From Tepidibacter hydrothermalis (GTDB lineage Bacteria; Bacillota; Clostridia; Peptostreptococcales; Peptostreptococcaceae), in assembly GCF_029542625.1 (NCBI RefSeq), contig NZ_CP120733.1:1922001-1986000 (forward strand): a stretch of 64,000 nt of DNA, written 5' to 3'. The position numbers and the translations under genes are program-made. This document shows, one piece after another, positions 37,154 through 46,659 of this stretch (its first letter is position 1; each line of letters starts with the position of its first letter). The notes under the pieces were generated by a model that saw nothing but the letters and a program-made list of their open reading frames with translations, was not told where the DNA came from and did no database searches.

Positions 37154-39166
37154 TTATAAATACATCAAGCGAGCAGCGACATAGGCACCAGAACTAGAAG
37201 CAGCACTATTCACACGAAGCCGAAAAGCACCAGCACTAGAAGCAGCACCCCAACTACCACCGAAATAAGCAACACAACCATCATACAAATAAGCATAATC
37301 ACAGAAGTAAGTTGTTTCTGAACCACCTGCTGTTTTTACAATAAAGCCTGTTTCACTTGTTCCCTGTGGCACTGACATATAACCACTAACATCAGCAGTT
37401 GCACCTTGTCCTTGATTTGTATATCCTGATCCACTGTCATTAAAGCTATCAGTTGCAGTGAGAATATTCCAAGTGGAATTGGTAACAAGTCCATCAATCC
37501 ATTCATAAACATTGCCCCAAAAGTCTTCAAGACCAAACAATTTCATTTGAAGTTTACCTGTTGTTTCGCCAAAATCCATGCCTTTTGTATTTGTTCCACC
37601 AGTAGCAATTGCAGCACTATTTCCATCAACATATCCTCTACCAACAGCAGTCTGTGAATCAAGATTTCTGTATTTCAATAGGTACATTACTTGTCTGAAT
37701 ATAAGCTGATAGAACCCTGACTGATCATAACCTGCACCATTCGCTTGTGCTTGGGTTCTAAATGTTCCAATAGTTTGTGATGCAGTTGGTGTTTTACCAC
37801 TAAGGGAACGAAGTTTTGAAGATGTAGTGAAACCTTTGTATGCACCAAGATAGAACTTTTCTTTTCTTGTGCTTCCCCTGGTATGTGCCAAATATTCAAA
37901 ATCTGCATTATCAGGGTCATCAGTCATCTTGATTGTCATTGTTGTTCCAACAGTGGTGATTTTCACACCCCTTCTTGGGAAAGCAACCATGACATCACCT
38001 GCACTTCCTGATGTGATGTCAGCAGCAGTGCCATTTTCAAATTTGGTGTAATCTGTTGTTTTTAGCTTGCCAACTTCAACCCCTGCATTCAATAAGCAAG
38101 GGTAATGACCAAAGAATTCATCCCAAGCAGCAGAACCAGGGGTCATTCCAACAGCATCATCTGTGTATGTGATTGAAGTTGCAGGGTTTGAATTTGAAAG
38201 GTCAATGCTTAAACCCATGATTTTGTAAGGTTGGGGTGCTGCACTCAATCTGTTTGCAACATTTTCATTAACTGCATTTTTATCACTATAAGGGAACAAT
38301 TTAAAATAGTAAGTTGTACCATTAGTCAACCCATTAATTTCAAAACCATCAGATAAATATGCATCCTTTACTTTATTATCAAGAATTACCGTTCCGTCTT
38401 TAATATTTTCAGGAAAAGAACCTGCTTTCTGAACAAGTTTAGTTCCTTCCCATGTACAAAGAAGTTGACCATCAACTACTGTGTCACCTGGGTCTGACCA
38501 TTTTATTGTCAATTTACCATTACCAACTTTAATGGTTGCATCCGATACATTGTTTGGTGCGATTCCACCCCCACCTGTTTCAATATCAATCCAATTACCT
38601 TCACCGTCATCAAATTGAAGTATGTCATTATGGTATCTAAATCCATGTACACCTGATTCACTATATACTGAATTTCCTATATGAACATTTAACGTATTTT
38701 CTACATTTTGCAATTGATCAATTGTTGGAATAGCAGCAGGATTTACTTCAAGTGTAACTTGTGTTGAATTATCAACTTTTGTATTAAGTCTAAAAGTTAT
38801 ACCTGAAACAGTTGAACCACTAAAAGGTGGCATATAGTCAGGTGTGTCTGTAATACTTACAGCATAAAGAATTTCTACATCATCTGAACCTTTTGCATAG
38901 AGACCAACACCCCTAATGTAGTAACCTTCATTTAGATTCGTATTATTCATTACAGCAAGAACTTCAACGATTGTTGTGTCAGTTCTTGTTACTTTAGAAA
39001 CAAGTGTTTCTTGCTTTATTTGATATAAAGTTAATAAATCTTCAATAACCGTATCTGTGTAATCATAATCTGATGTACAAATTTTCGTAAAAGTTGCAGT
39101 TGAAGTTCCTGCAATTAACTTTGCCATCAGTTCTTGACCCTTATTTGTTATAATTAAATTTTGCAT
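37154..39166 (-). CDS. Tail fibre with C-terminal lectin/FGE-like variable domain (DGR target)
   Basis: 670-aa receptor-binding protein. The N-terminus (about residues 1-160) matches phage tail-collar/fibre proteins that join the baseplate. A fibronectin-like segment (about 205-310) follows. The C-terminal 350 residues resemble the formylglycine-generating-enzyme/C-type lectin fold common in DGR targets, with LEDFWGNVYEWIDG as the hallmark near residue 545. The final part is encoded by VR and is rich in Gly, Ala and Ser. The ATG at 39166 follows AAAGGTGG. Variation here would alter host receptor recognition. Confidence 0.92.
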   Translation of the reverse strand: MQNLIITNKGQELMAKLIAGTSTATFTKICTSDYDYTDTVIEDLLTLYQIKQETLVSKVTRTDTTIVEVLAVMNNTNLNEGYYIRGVGLYAKGSDDVEILYAVSITDTPDYMPPFSGSTVSGITFRLNTKVDNSTQVTLEVNPAAIPTIDQLQNVENTLNVHIGNSVYSESGVHGFRYHNDILQFDDGEGNWIDIETGGGGIAPNNVSDATIKVGNGKLTIKWSDPGDTVVDGQLLCTWEGTKLVQKAGSFPENIKDGTVILDNKVKDAYLSDGFEINGLTNGTTYYFKLFPYSDKNAVNENVANRLSAAPQPYKIMGLSIDLSNSNPATSITYTDDAVGMTPGSAAWDEFFGHYPCLLNAGVEVGKLKTTDYTKFENGTAADITSGSAGDVMVAFPRRGVKITTVGTTMTIKMTDDPDNADFEYLAHTRGSTRKEKFYLGAYKGFTTSSKLRSLSGKTPTASQTIGTFRTQAQANGAGYDQSGFYQLIFRQVMYLLKYRNLDSQTAVGRGYVDGNSAAIATGGTNTKGMDFGETTGKLQMKLFGLEDFWGNVYEWIDGLVTNSTWNILTATDSFNDSGSGYTNQGQGATADVSGYMSVPQGTSETGFIVKTAGGSETTYFCDYAYLYDGCVAYFGGSWGAASSAGAFRLRVNSAASSSGAYVAARLMYL
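37166..37302 (-). repeat. DGR variable repeat (VR)
   Basis: The last 46 or so codons of the tail-fibre gene (about residues 622-667). Adenine-specific differences from TR: 27 A-to-G, 3 A-to-T, 1 A-to-C by hand count. TR codons for Asn, Thr, Ser and Ile become Ser, Gly, Ala, Tyr and Val in VR. VR stops 9 bases before the stop codon. Confidence 0.94.
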
Positions 39167-39181
39167 TTAATATCCACCTTT

Positions 39182-39799
39182 CTAATTTATTGTATATTCA
39201 AGAACTTTTGAAATTGTTGAACCGTTAAACAAATTACCTTCAAGCATAATTTCATGATTTAATTCGGAAGTGATTGTAAAACTCCTACTTTCTACATTGG
39301 TTGAAGCCATATAAAATGTTCCCATTGCTTCATAGTCAAGATCATTAGAAATAGTTACCACAAAATTTGCAGGTATCATGTAAGAAAGCATATATTCCAA
39401 TTCATTAACCTGACCACTAAGTGGAAGATATACTTGTAAATCAAACTCATAAGCATTGAAATTTGCTGAAATAGTATAGTTGTTTTCGCCACACAAAATA
39501 TTCAATCTTTCAATCAATCCTCTATAAGTATAAGGAATTGAATCATTCCATCTTGTCATAACTCTTGATATTCTTGAATCAAGACTATCATGTGGGTTTG
39601 GAACAATATTTAATAACTTTTCAAACTTTGTTATACCAACTAGGTCACTTGTTTTAATAAATTGATTGTTTTTTATTTTTTCACTTTCATCAATCACCAG
39701 TTGAAATTCAGGATTTTCAGCAATCATGGTCTGTTTTATTTCTTTATATTCCCGAATAAAGTTTGGAAGGTGTTCAATTAGATTTACATTTCTTATCAT
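39182..39799 (-). CDS. XkdU-like baseplate protein (DUF2313)
   Basis: 205-aa protein in the position of XkdU/YmfQ, between baseplate J and the fibre. It contains the segment FEKLLNIVPNPHDSLDSRISRVMTRW cut into typical family blocks such as DSRISRV. It probably links the baseplate wedge to the tail fibre. The ATG overlaps the stop of the gene upstream by four bases. Confidence 0.8.
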   Translation of the reverse strand: MIRNVNLIEHLPNFIREYKEIKQTMIAENPEFQLVIDESEKIKNNQFIKTSDLVGITKFEKLLNIVPNPHDSLDSRISRVMTRWNDSIPYTYRGLIERLNILCGENNYTISANFNAYEFDLQVYLPLSGQVNELEYMLSYMIPANFVVTISNDLDYEAMGTFYMASTNVESRSFTITSELNHEIMLEGNLFNGSTISKVLEYTIN

Positions 39800-40857
39800 C
39801 CAGTCACACCACCCATCATTGGAATTTGATATTCTGAAAGAGTTAGGTTAGAAGCTACATTATTAATTTTAGTATCAGCAATATCAATAACCCCTTGAAT
39901 TCCTAAAATTCTTGTGTCAATCTGTGCTGTTCTTACAATCAAGTTTGTTTGGTTTGCCCATTCTTTTCTAAGTTCAAGTAAATATTCATCAACAACTGAT
40001 TCAATTTGTGATTGAAGTGTTGCAAAAGAATAATCATCATCAAATGTGATTGTTGATGAAACATTCACTGTGATTTCTTCTGCTGTATTTACGGTAACTA
40101 TATGACCTATTGGTGCAATTCCTATTCCAAATCCATCTTTTGTTGGGTCAATTTCTTGTTGAACTGTATCAATTAAGGTTGAACTTGCTATGCTAAATTC
40201 AGAATTTAAAATAGTTAATTTTACAGTTCCACCACCATCCCATAATGGTGTGATTTTAGTTGAACCGACTCCTGCAATAGCATTTGTTTTTTGTAAATAA
40301 TCATCCTGATTTCCACCATATGCCTTAGTTTCAAAGCTTGAAAAGTATCTTGTACGCAAATCTTCTGTATCTTCTTCATCTTCACCTGGAATAAGAAGTT
40401 CAGTAAGTTGTGCAGTTTCAAGTCCATCAATATATTCAATTGGTATCATTTCACCAAAGTATTGATTTCCTTTAACACCAGATTCTTCACATTCAACTTG
40501 ATAAACACCATCTGAAATTTTTTCTTTTATATAATAGTTCAAATCGTTCAAACTGAACCTTGAACCTATTGGAATATTGATGTTTGTTGGTGTGAACTCA
40601 CCTTTTAAGAGTGCATAGGTTGCAGGATATGGTATGATTCCACGTTCAGCAGCACGTCTGATTAGATATTCCCTTGAAGCTGTATCACCAAAAGTTTCTT
40701 TTAAGATAATGTCAAATTCTATATACATTAATTGAAGTTCAACAGCAGCAGGGGCAAGGGCATTATATACTGGTGAACTTTCCCTTTTATCAAGTTGATC
40801 AGATACCCTGTCAAGCATCCTTTGAAGAATGCTTTCAAATGTTACATTTTCATACAT
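39796..40857 (-). CDS. Baseplate J-like protein (XkdT)
   Basis: 353-aa baseplate wedge protein of the gpJ/XkdT family. Typical features are the ERGIIPYPAT region, the GSRF turn and a C-terminal DTRILGIQGVIDI block. It forms the periphery of the contractile-tail baseplate with the gp25-like and DUF2313 proteins encoded on either side. Its start overlaps the stop codon of the upstream gene. Confidence 0.88.
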   Translation of the reverse strand: MYENVTFESILQRMLDRVSDQLDKRESSPVYNALAPAAVELQLMYIEFDIILKETFGDTASREYLIRRAAERGIIPYPATYALLKGEFTPTNINIPIGSRFSLNDLNYYIKEKISDGVYQVECEESGVKGNQYFGEMIPIEYIDGLETAQLTELLIPGEDEEDTEDLRTRYFSSFETKAYGGNQDDYLQKTNAIAGVGSTKITPLWDGGGTVKLTILNSEFSIASSTLIDTVQQEIDPTKDGFGIGIAPIGHIVTVNTAEEITVNVSSTITFDDDYSFATLQSQIESVVDEYLLELRKEWANQTNLIVRTAQIDTRILGIQGVIDIADTKINNVASNLTLSEYQIPMMGGVTG

Positions 40858-41261
40858 TAAATATTCACCACCTTTTCTGAATCAATATCACCAAAGATTG
40901 TGTGTACTGTGAATGTCACATGAACCTTTCCTTTCACACTGACATCAAAAGAAAAAGCATCAACCGACAAGATTCTTTCATCTTGGGTCAATGCTTCTGT
41001 AATTCTTCTTTCTAGTTCAGGACACACATAAGTTACTGGTTCACCGAACAAATCAATTAATTCAATACCATAATTCCAAGAATAAATGATGTATTGATAC
41101 CGTTCGGTATTAAGAATCATATAAATTGTTTGTTTCATTGAATCAAGTTCATCTGTAAAACCATTGACAATTTCTTGATTCAAGTACATTTTAAAAGTTT
41201 TGCTTGGTTGTGATTCAATTTCAAAATCTTCTTGTAAAAAACCGTTTATTCCTGGAATCAT
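40857..41261 (-). CDS. gp25-like baseplate protein (XkdS, DUF2634)
   Basis: 134-aa baseplate component with a GPW/gp25-like fold region (YSWNYGIELIDLFG, then RITEALTQDERI). It joins sheath and baseplate in contractile tails. Its ATG overlaps the upstream stop codon, in keeping with the tightly packed baseplate operon. Confidence 0.82.
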   Translation of the reverse strand: MIPGINGFLQEDFEIESQPSKTFKMYLNQEIVNGFTDELDSMKQTIYMILNTERYQYIIYSWNYGIELIDLFGEPVTYVCPELERRITEALTQDERILSVDAFSFDVSVKGKVHVTFTVHTIFGDIDSEKVVNI

Positions 41262-41668
41262 GTTATCACCCTATCTATCACAATATATTTTTGACCACCT
41301 TGCATCTGAATCATGACAACTTCATCACCAACAACCAAGCCATTATAAATGGTGATTTCATTTTTCACGTTTTCTTGATAAGTCAATTTATAATTACTTC
41401 CTGGAATATCATCCATACTGTAATTTTTAACTATATTCTTAATTGCAGGATTATTAAAACTAATTTTAGTTGTGTAATTTGTAACATTTCTAGTTAATAC
41501 TAATTGTGCAGCAGTCAAAGTCATCTTTTGTTCAACTTGAATTTTTAAAGGTGAAGTGCTGATGACTTTTCCATAAACAACAGCAGTTGGTTTGGATGCA
41601 TTAACTGCTTCAAGTGCTATTTTTCTAATAGTGATAAGTAAGTTGTTAAAATCATGCAACAAATTCAC
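41258..41668 (-). CDS. XkdR-like baseplate protein (DUF2577)
   Basis: About 134 aa. It has the SPLKIQVEQ and GDEVVMIQMQGGQKYIVIDR blocks of DUF2577, thought to be a baseplate spike or hub accessory protein. The start is uncertain: GTG at 41668 is too close to the GAGGGGG site and a TTG at 41662 or 41659 is better placed. It overlaps the XkdQ-like gene by 17 bases. Confidence 0.78.
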   Translation of the reverse strand: MNLLHDFNNLLITIRKIALEAVNASKPTAVVYGKVISTSPLKIQVEQKMTLTAAQLVLTRNVTNYTTKISFNNPAIKNIVKNYSMDDIPGSNYKLTYQENVKNEITIYNGLVVGDEVVMIQMQGGQKYIVIDRVIT

Positions 41669-42611
41669 CCCCTCTAAGTGTAAGATCCATTAAATGTTCA
41701 TCATTTTTAAACTTATGTTTGCATTTTTCAACAAGCATAAAATTGTTCAATTTAATATCACCCAAGTTCAACTGAACAATTACCATTGAACCTGCTCTAA
41801 CTCTTGTGTCACCAAAAGCATTATTGATGACTAAATTTCTTGTTTTGCTGTTATAAAGTGAAAGAAGGGCATCTGCTTTTGCTTTTCCGTTCTCACCCTT
41901 TTGAAGTGTATCAAAGTATTGAAGAACACCCCAACTGTTCATGTTGGTTGAATCCTGTGCAATATATACATCCCTTTTTCCTGATTCTTCATTGTCATAT
42001 ACCAACTTAATCTTGTTGTAAGTATCTGAATCAATACTTGATGAATAGCTGTAATTTTCACCAGTTTCTTCATCAATTAAAATGTTCAGTTGCATGGACA
42101 TAATATTTTTTAATGCTATTTTTCCAAAATCATCATATAGCACATATAGTTCTTTTTTAGCTTGAAGGGTTAAATCCAATGAACTTTGAATCATTTCCAT
42201 TAAAGTAACATTGTCTTCAACCCTTGATGCTATTTTGTAACCTGTATCTTCTAATGTACCTGTTTGCAAGTTAAAATCAGAAGCAATCATTTGAATGAAT
42301 TCACCTGCTGTTTTATTCGTATAAACATAAGTGTCTTTATTCTTCAAATAACGTAATTGATCATAAGCTGTTACACTGATGATTCCCTCTTTGGTTCTTT
42401 TTTTCGTGAATATAAAACCATAAAATATGTTTTTACCATCCACTTTCATTCTGACTGCATTTCCTTCTGTGAAATTAATTATTTCATCAGGAATGATGTT
42501 GAATGTTAATTGACCAGGGATGTCTTTTCTTTCAGTTGACCATACAATGTCTTCTTCAACAACTGGAATATATACTTTGTTTCCGTTTTGAATTAAAATT
42601 TCAACTTCCAC
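41652..42611 (-). CDS. XkdQ-like tail hub protein
   Basis: 319-aa protein of the XkdQ/late control D type, part of the baseplate hub. It contains GNAVRMKVDGKNIFYGFIF cut as the typical NAVR and FYGFIF beta elements and a TAYDQLRYLKN segment. Its GTG start at 42611 is preceded by a G7 run acting as the ribosome binding site. It works with the LysM protein encoded upstream to connect tail tube and baseplate. Confidence 0.82.
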   Translation of the reverse strand: MEVEILIQNGNKVYIPVVEEDIVWSTERKDIPGQLTFNIIPDEIINFTEGNAVRMKVDGKNIFYGFIFTKKRTKEGIISVTAYDQLRYLKNKDTYVYTNKTAGEFIQMIASDFNLQTGTLEDTGYKIASRVEDNVTLMEMIQSSLDLTLQAKKELYVLYDDFGKIALKNIMSMQLNILIDEETGENYSYSSSIDSDTYNKIKLVYDNEESGKRDVYIAQDSTNMNSWGVLQYFDTLQKGENGKAKADALLSLYNSKTRNLVINNAFGDTRVRAGSMVIVQLNLGDIKLNNFMLVEKCKHKFKNDEHLMDLTLRGGEFVA

Positions 42612-42618
42612 TGTAACA

Positions 42619-42625
42619 CCCCCCC
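42619..42625 (-). promoter_or_regulatory. G7 ribosome binding site before XkdQ-like gene
   Basis: Seven consecutive G on the minus strand overlap the TAG stop of the LysM gene and form the ribosome binding site of the next gene at 42611. Homopolymer length change would alter spacing. Confidence 0.5.
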
Positions 42626-43302
42626 TAAACTGGAATAGTCAGCACTTGACCTGTATATATCAAGTTTGCATTCTTGATTTTATCTTTGTTAGCAGAAAAA
42701 ATCTTTGAATATTCACTTCCATTTCCATAAAACTTCTTTGCAATAATCCAAAGAGTATCATTTTTAGTAACAGTATAAGTTTTTGCTGATGCCTTTGGTG
42801 CAGGGGATGATTCAGCAGGTCTTGTTTTTTCTACTTTAGCAACTGCCTTTTGATTACTTATTGTTACATTTGCAGTCTTTGTTCCATAATCTTTGTACTG
42901 TTTCAAACTGATTGAAACGGTAAGATCAAATCCTTCTTTTTTATCTTCTTTAACTCTGTAATCTTCCAATGATACTTTTAAATTGGTATCAAATAGCATC
43001 TTTCCATTTGGAAGTGTTCTTGTCACAATGAATTGAAAAGGTTCTTGACCTGATTTTAAAGCTTCAAGTTTATCCAAATAGTATAATGCATCATGAAATC
43101 CATCTTTATAAATCGCAAATGGATATTTCACTTGTGGAATTAATACATCAAAATCAATATCAGTCAACTTCGGTTTCTTTAAAATATTGATTTCACCTTC
43201 ATTGATTAATGTTAATGTTTTGTTTTGATTGTTCACTTTTAATTGCAACTTAGAAGGTGCAATTGGTAACAACAATTTATCTAAATAAAAATAATAAGCC
43301 AT
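42625..43302 (-). CDS. LysM-domain tail protein (XkdP-like)
   Basis: 225-aa protein. The N-terminal 160 residues match XkdP-type tail proteins; the C-terminal 50 residues are one LysM domain (TVTKNDTLWIIAKKFYGN ... IYTGQVLTIPV), which binds glycan chains. A Pro/Ala/Ser-rich linker separates them. It follows the tape measure gene with a one-base overlap. A place at the tail tip is expected. Confidence 0.87.
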   Translation of the reverse strand: MAYYFYLDKLLLPIAPSKLQLKVNNQNKTLTLINEGEINILKKPKLTDIDFDVLIPQVKYPFAIYKDGFHDALYYLDKLEALKSGQEPFQFIVTRTLPNGKMLFDTNLKVSLEDYRVKEDKKEGFDLTVSISLKQYKDYGTKTANVTISNQKAVAKVEKTRPAESSPAPKASAKTYTVTKNDTLWIIAKKFYGNGSEYSKIFSANKDKIKNANLIYTGQVLTIPV

Positions 43303-45914
43303 TAACTATGCACCCCCTCTGTTGCAGCTTTTTCCATTGCTTCATTTACACCTTCACCAAGATATGCAACTACACCATCCAAATCCATGTCTGAATTAAT
43401 ACTTGCATTAACTGGCATATCAACTTTGATTTCAGCAGTTGTGTATCTATTTATTGTTTCTTGTTCTGCTGCATCTCTCATATACTTCAAATCTTCTTGT
43501 GAAATATCCACTGAATCTTTCATTGCACCTGTGTTTTCAGCAGTATCAGCAATATTGGATTCAACTGAATCATATCCATAATCACTTGGGTCAGGGATGT
43601 TTGTATCAAAGATACTTCCAATGTCAAAGTTTGAAATTGTATCTTCAACACCTTCACCAAAGTCATATCCTGCATCCCATGCTGCACCATATTCAAATCT
43701 ATCCAAGTGCATTGAACTTGCATCCATCCTTGGAACTTTGATTTCAGCTTCACCAACAAGGTCATTTGTCATTTCTTGAAGTGAAGATCTCCATCCTGAC
43801 ACTGAATCAGCTAAGTTTGAACCAAACAATGTATCTGCTGCTGATGCAATACCTTCCAATATTCCAAGAACTGAATCTGCCATGCCTGAAAACAATCGAA
43901 CAATTGAACCTATTGGATCATTGAAGACATTAGCAAAGAATTCAGCAAAAGCTGCAATGCAATTCCAAATTAAAGCCACCAAATCAACAATTAAATTGAT
44001 AAGTGTGACAAACAAATTTCCTACAAATGCAACAGCAACAGTAAGCACACCAACAATAATTCCTGTCGCACTGACTGATGTTCCTGCAAATTTATTGAAT
44101 GCTGCAACAGCCATATAAATGACTGCTATGATTGCAATAATACCAATGATAATCCAGGTGATAGGACAAGCAAGCAATGCTGCATTAAAACCATGTTGTG
44201 CTGCTGTTGCAGCGAATGTTGCACCTGTTTCCATCATCAGTGCTGCTGAATGAACACTTGCTTGAAATGCTGCAATTCCTTTGATTACATTTGAAATACC
44301 CTGAATGGTATTGTAAGCAATCAATGCAACAGTGTAAATTCCAAGTGCAGTTGCAACACCAAGTATAATTGGTTCAAGGATTGACCAATATTCAGCCATG
44401 AAAGAACCTACTTGTGCAACTAAGTTAAATATTTCAATGACTACACCTGAAACAAATACAAGTGAATCAACAATACCTGCAACCATAGTTTGGAAACCAT
44501 CACTGTTTGCCATATCATTCAATCTGTCAAGGACTGGATCAAATGACATCAAAGCATCATTACCAATTGATGTCCAAATTTGACCAAAGGTCATTGGCAT
44601 GTTTTCAAACTGTGCATTAATTTCATCTGTTGCACTCAACATTGCATTTTTAACAATATCAGCACTTATCTGACCTTCTGATGCCATTTCTCTAATTGCA
44701 CCAATAGGAACATCCATATAGTCTGCAATTGCTTGAATTACGTTTGGTGCTGCTTCAAATACTGCATTCAGTTCTTCACCACGCAAGACACCTGAACCAA
44801 GTGCTTGTGTCAATTGTAGTGAAGCTGATGCCATTTCTTGTTGTGAAGCACCTGCAATGACAAACATTTTATTTAGGTTTTCAGCGAAAGCAATGGTTTC
44901 AACATTAGAATCAAAAGCATCACCTGCACGTTGACCAAGTTTCGCAACCACATCTGCTGTATCAGCATATGATGCCCTTGACCTTTCAGCAGACAAATAA
45001 ATCATGTTTTGAAGTTCTTCTGTTGTTTGAAGTTGGTCATTCATCAAATTGAGCCTTGCAGTTGTTTGTGTCATTTGGTCTGATATGTTCAATGTTTTAC
45101 TTACTGATTGAATAGTTGCATAAGCAGCAATTAACCCCATAACCTTATTTTGAAGATTACTTGCAGCAGAAGTTCCATCCCTGATCTGATTATTGAATTG
45201 ACCTTGTGCATCAACATTATCCCTGATATACCTTTCAGTACCACCAACAGTCTGTGATAACCTCATATAAGCTTGATTTGCTTCATCTACATCCATTCTT
45301 TGAAGTGCTTGATTCAAGTCTTCTTGTTGGTCTACTGCTTGACTTAACTGCATTCTTAATTGTTCCAGTTCACTATTTGCCAAATCAGTTCCAAGATTCA
45401 TTGGATTACTTTCAATTTGGTCAATCTGTGTTCTAATTCTTTGAATTCTTCCTGCCATAGCATTCAAATCAGAAACCATGTTGTCAGGGAATATATCAGT
45501 AGTGGATGCTTGTTGTGCAATTTGTTCTTGTGTACTGTTCAAAGTGTTCAACATTGTATTTGTTGATTGAACTTCCTGTTGAAATCTTTCAATTCCAGTA
45601 TTCGTGAACACTTCCATGTTATCTGAATTCCAAATAGGTTCGACAGGCACATTGGCTGTTGTTTGACCTGAAATATTAAATTCAAGATCAGGTGGTATTA
45701 TTCTTGAAAGTTCTTCTTCCATTTGTCTAATTGCAATAGTAGCTTGGTCTATTTCTTCTCTTGCTCCATCAAAATTAGATCCATCAAATGAATTATTTGC
45801 TGCTGACTGCATGTCCTCAAAAGAATTCACTGTTACCATTAATGCACTTGCTATATCGTGCAGTGGTGCTGATATTCTATCTATAAGTTCAATTTGAGAA
45901 CTAATACTTGCCAT
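43302..45914 (-). CDS. Tape measure protein
   Basis: 870-aa tail tape measure protein; its length sets tail length. The N-terminal 270 residues are coiled coil, followed by the conserved tape-measure block (about residues 280-430, with [14 protein letters not shown]), then a hydrophobic stretch of several segments (about 500-700) typical of DNA-injection regions. The C-terminus contains [16 protein letters not shown], also found in the small protein at 59634-60017. The ATG at 45914 follows AAGGTAGGTG. Confidence 0.92.
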   Translation of the reverse strand: MASISSQIELIDRISAPLHDIASALMVTVNSFEDMQSAANNSFDGSNFDGAREEIDQATIAIRQMEEELSRIIPPDLEFNISGQTTANVPVEPIWNSDNMEVFTNTGIERFQQEVQSTNTMLNTLNSTQEQIAQQASTTDIFPDNMVSDLNAMAGRIQRIRTQIDQIESNPMNLGTDLANSELEQLRMQLSQAVDQQEDLNQALQRMDVDEANQAYMRLSQTVGGTERYIRDNVDAQGQFNNQIRDGTSAASNLQNKVMGLIAAYATIQSVSKTLNISDQMTQTTARLNLMNDQLQTTEELQNMIYLSAERSRASYADTADVVAKLGQRAGDAFDSNVETIAFAENLNKMFVIAGASQQEMASASLQLTQALGSGVLRGEELNAVFEAAPNVIQAIADYMDVPIGAIREMASEGQISADIVKNAMLSATDEINAQFENMPMTFGQIWTSIGNDALMSFDPVLDRLNDMANSDGFQTMVAGIVDSLVFVSGVVIEIFNLVAQVGSFMAEYWSILEPIILGVATALGIYTVALIAYNTIQGISNVIKGIAAFQASVHSAALMMETGATFAATAAQHGFNAALLACPITWIIIGIIAIIAVIYMAVAAFNKFAGTSVSATGIIVGVLTVAVAFVGNLFVTLINLIVDLVALIWNCIAAFAEFFANVFNDPIGSIVRLFSGMADSVLGILEGIASAADTLFGSNLADSVSGWRSSLQEMTNDLVGEAEIKVPRMDASSMHLDRFEYGAAWDAGYDFGEGVEDTISNFDIGSIFDTNIPDPSDYGYDSVESNIADTAENTGAMKDSVDISQEDLKYMRDAAEQETINRYTTAEIKVDMPVNASINSDMDLDGVVAYLGEGVNEAMEKAATEGVHS

Positions 45915-45945
45915 TTGTCTTTCACCTACCTTTCTCTATCAAAAT

Positions 45946-45980
45946 AAAAGAAGTAGGGAAGAACAGACCCTACTTCTTTT
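45946..45980 (-). terminator. Strong hairpin before the tape measure gene
   Basis: Perfect 13-bp stem, AAAAGAAGTAGGG with CCCTACTTCTTTT, followed by TTATTTTG. It overlaps the stop of the frameshifted tail chaperone frame and may reduce expression of the downstream tape measure. Confidence 0.78.
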
Positions 45981-46586
45981 TAGCTTTCCTTTCTAATTCT
46001 TTCTGTTTTTTCTTGTCATTATCTGATTTCATTTGAATAGCAGCAATAACAAAAGCTTTTTCTTCTTCATCTAAATTCATATATTGACTTGGTAAAATGT
46101 GAAGTTTGTGAAGACAATAGTATGCAATATTTGCATCACTATCACCTTCACTTATTAGTTTTTTGCTTCTTCAACCTTATCTTGCATTGTAGTATTGAAT
46201 CCGTTGAACTGCTGAATAAAAGTAGCAAGATCATTGTATTCACCAGGATCATTCACCATTTCTTTCAAAAGGTCTTCGGGTGTCTTAACTTCATAACTAT
46301 CTTGAAGTTCTGCATTGTAAAGATTTGGTTCAACAATAGATGCAACCATCATCTTTGCAAGATACTTTGATGTTACCAATTTTGGTCTGAACATATTCGG
46401 TTTACCTTTGACTGGAATTTCAATCATACATGCTTCACGAATATCTTCATTTTCCTTTGTAGTCAAAGGTTTGATTTCCCAAAGTAGGGGATTGCCTTGT
46501 TCATCACAAAGTGATTTGGTTGCAGCATAAGTTGTATTTTCCTTTTGAATTTTATTTTTCTTTAAAAACAAGCTTAAATTTGACAT
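45970..46586 (-). CDS. Tail assembly chaperone, -1 frameshift product (gpG-T type)
   Basis: A -1 slip at the heptamer A AAA AAC (46158-46164), just before the zero-frame stop, continues the reading frame to a TAG at 45970 and gives about 205 aa. The extension is well formed (LISEGDSDANIAYYCLHK at its start, basic KKKQKELERK at its end) and has no ATG-led alternative. The lambda G/GT and Xkd-type chaperones use the same device to make a minor long product that recruits the tape measure protein. The tape measure gene follows immediately. Confidence 0.85.
46155..46586 (-). CDS. Tail assembly chaperone, zero-frame product (XkdN-like)
   Basis: 143-aa protein in the XkdN position between tail tube and tape measure. 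It has the conserved block KPLTTKENEDIREACM and a C-terminal helical part. This is the abundant G-type product; the -1 frameshift at its last codons makes the longer form. The ATG at 46586 follows AAGGATAAGGTG. Confidence 0.85.
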   Translation of the reverse strand: MSNLSLFLKKNKIQKENTTYAATKSLCDEQGNPLLWEIKPLTTKENEDIREACMIEIPVKGKPNMFRPKLVTSKYLAKMMVASIVEPNLYNAELQDSYEVKTPEDLLKEMVNDPGEYNDLATFIQQFNGFNTTMQDKVEEAKN

Positions 46587-46623
46587 GTTTTCACCTTATC
46601 CTTTCAATTTTAATCTAAAAAAT

Positions 46624-46653
46624 AAGGGGTCTTCCAAAGTAGAAGCACCCCTT
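46624..46653 (-). terminator. Terminator between tube and chaperone genes
   Basis: AAGGGGT(GCTTC) pairs with (GAAG)ACCCCTT, followed by ATTTTTTAG in the minus direction. Placed after the tube gene, it could keep tube and sheath transcripts more abundant than those downstream. Confidence 0.78.
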
Positions 46654-46659
46654 TAATCA

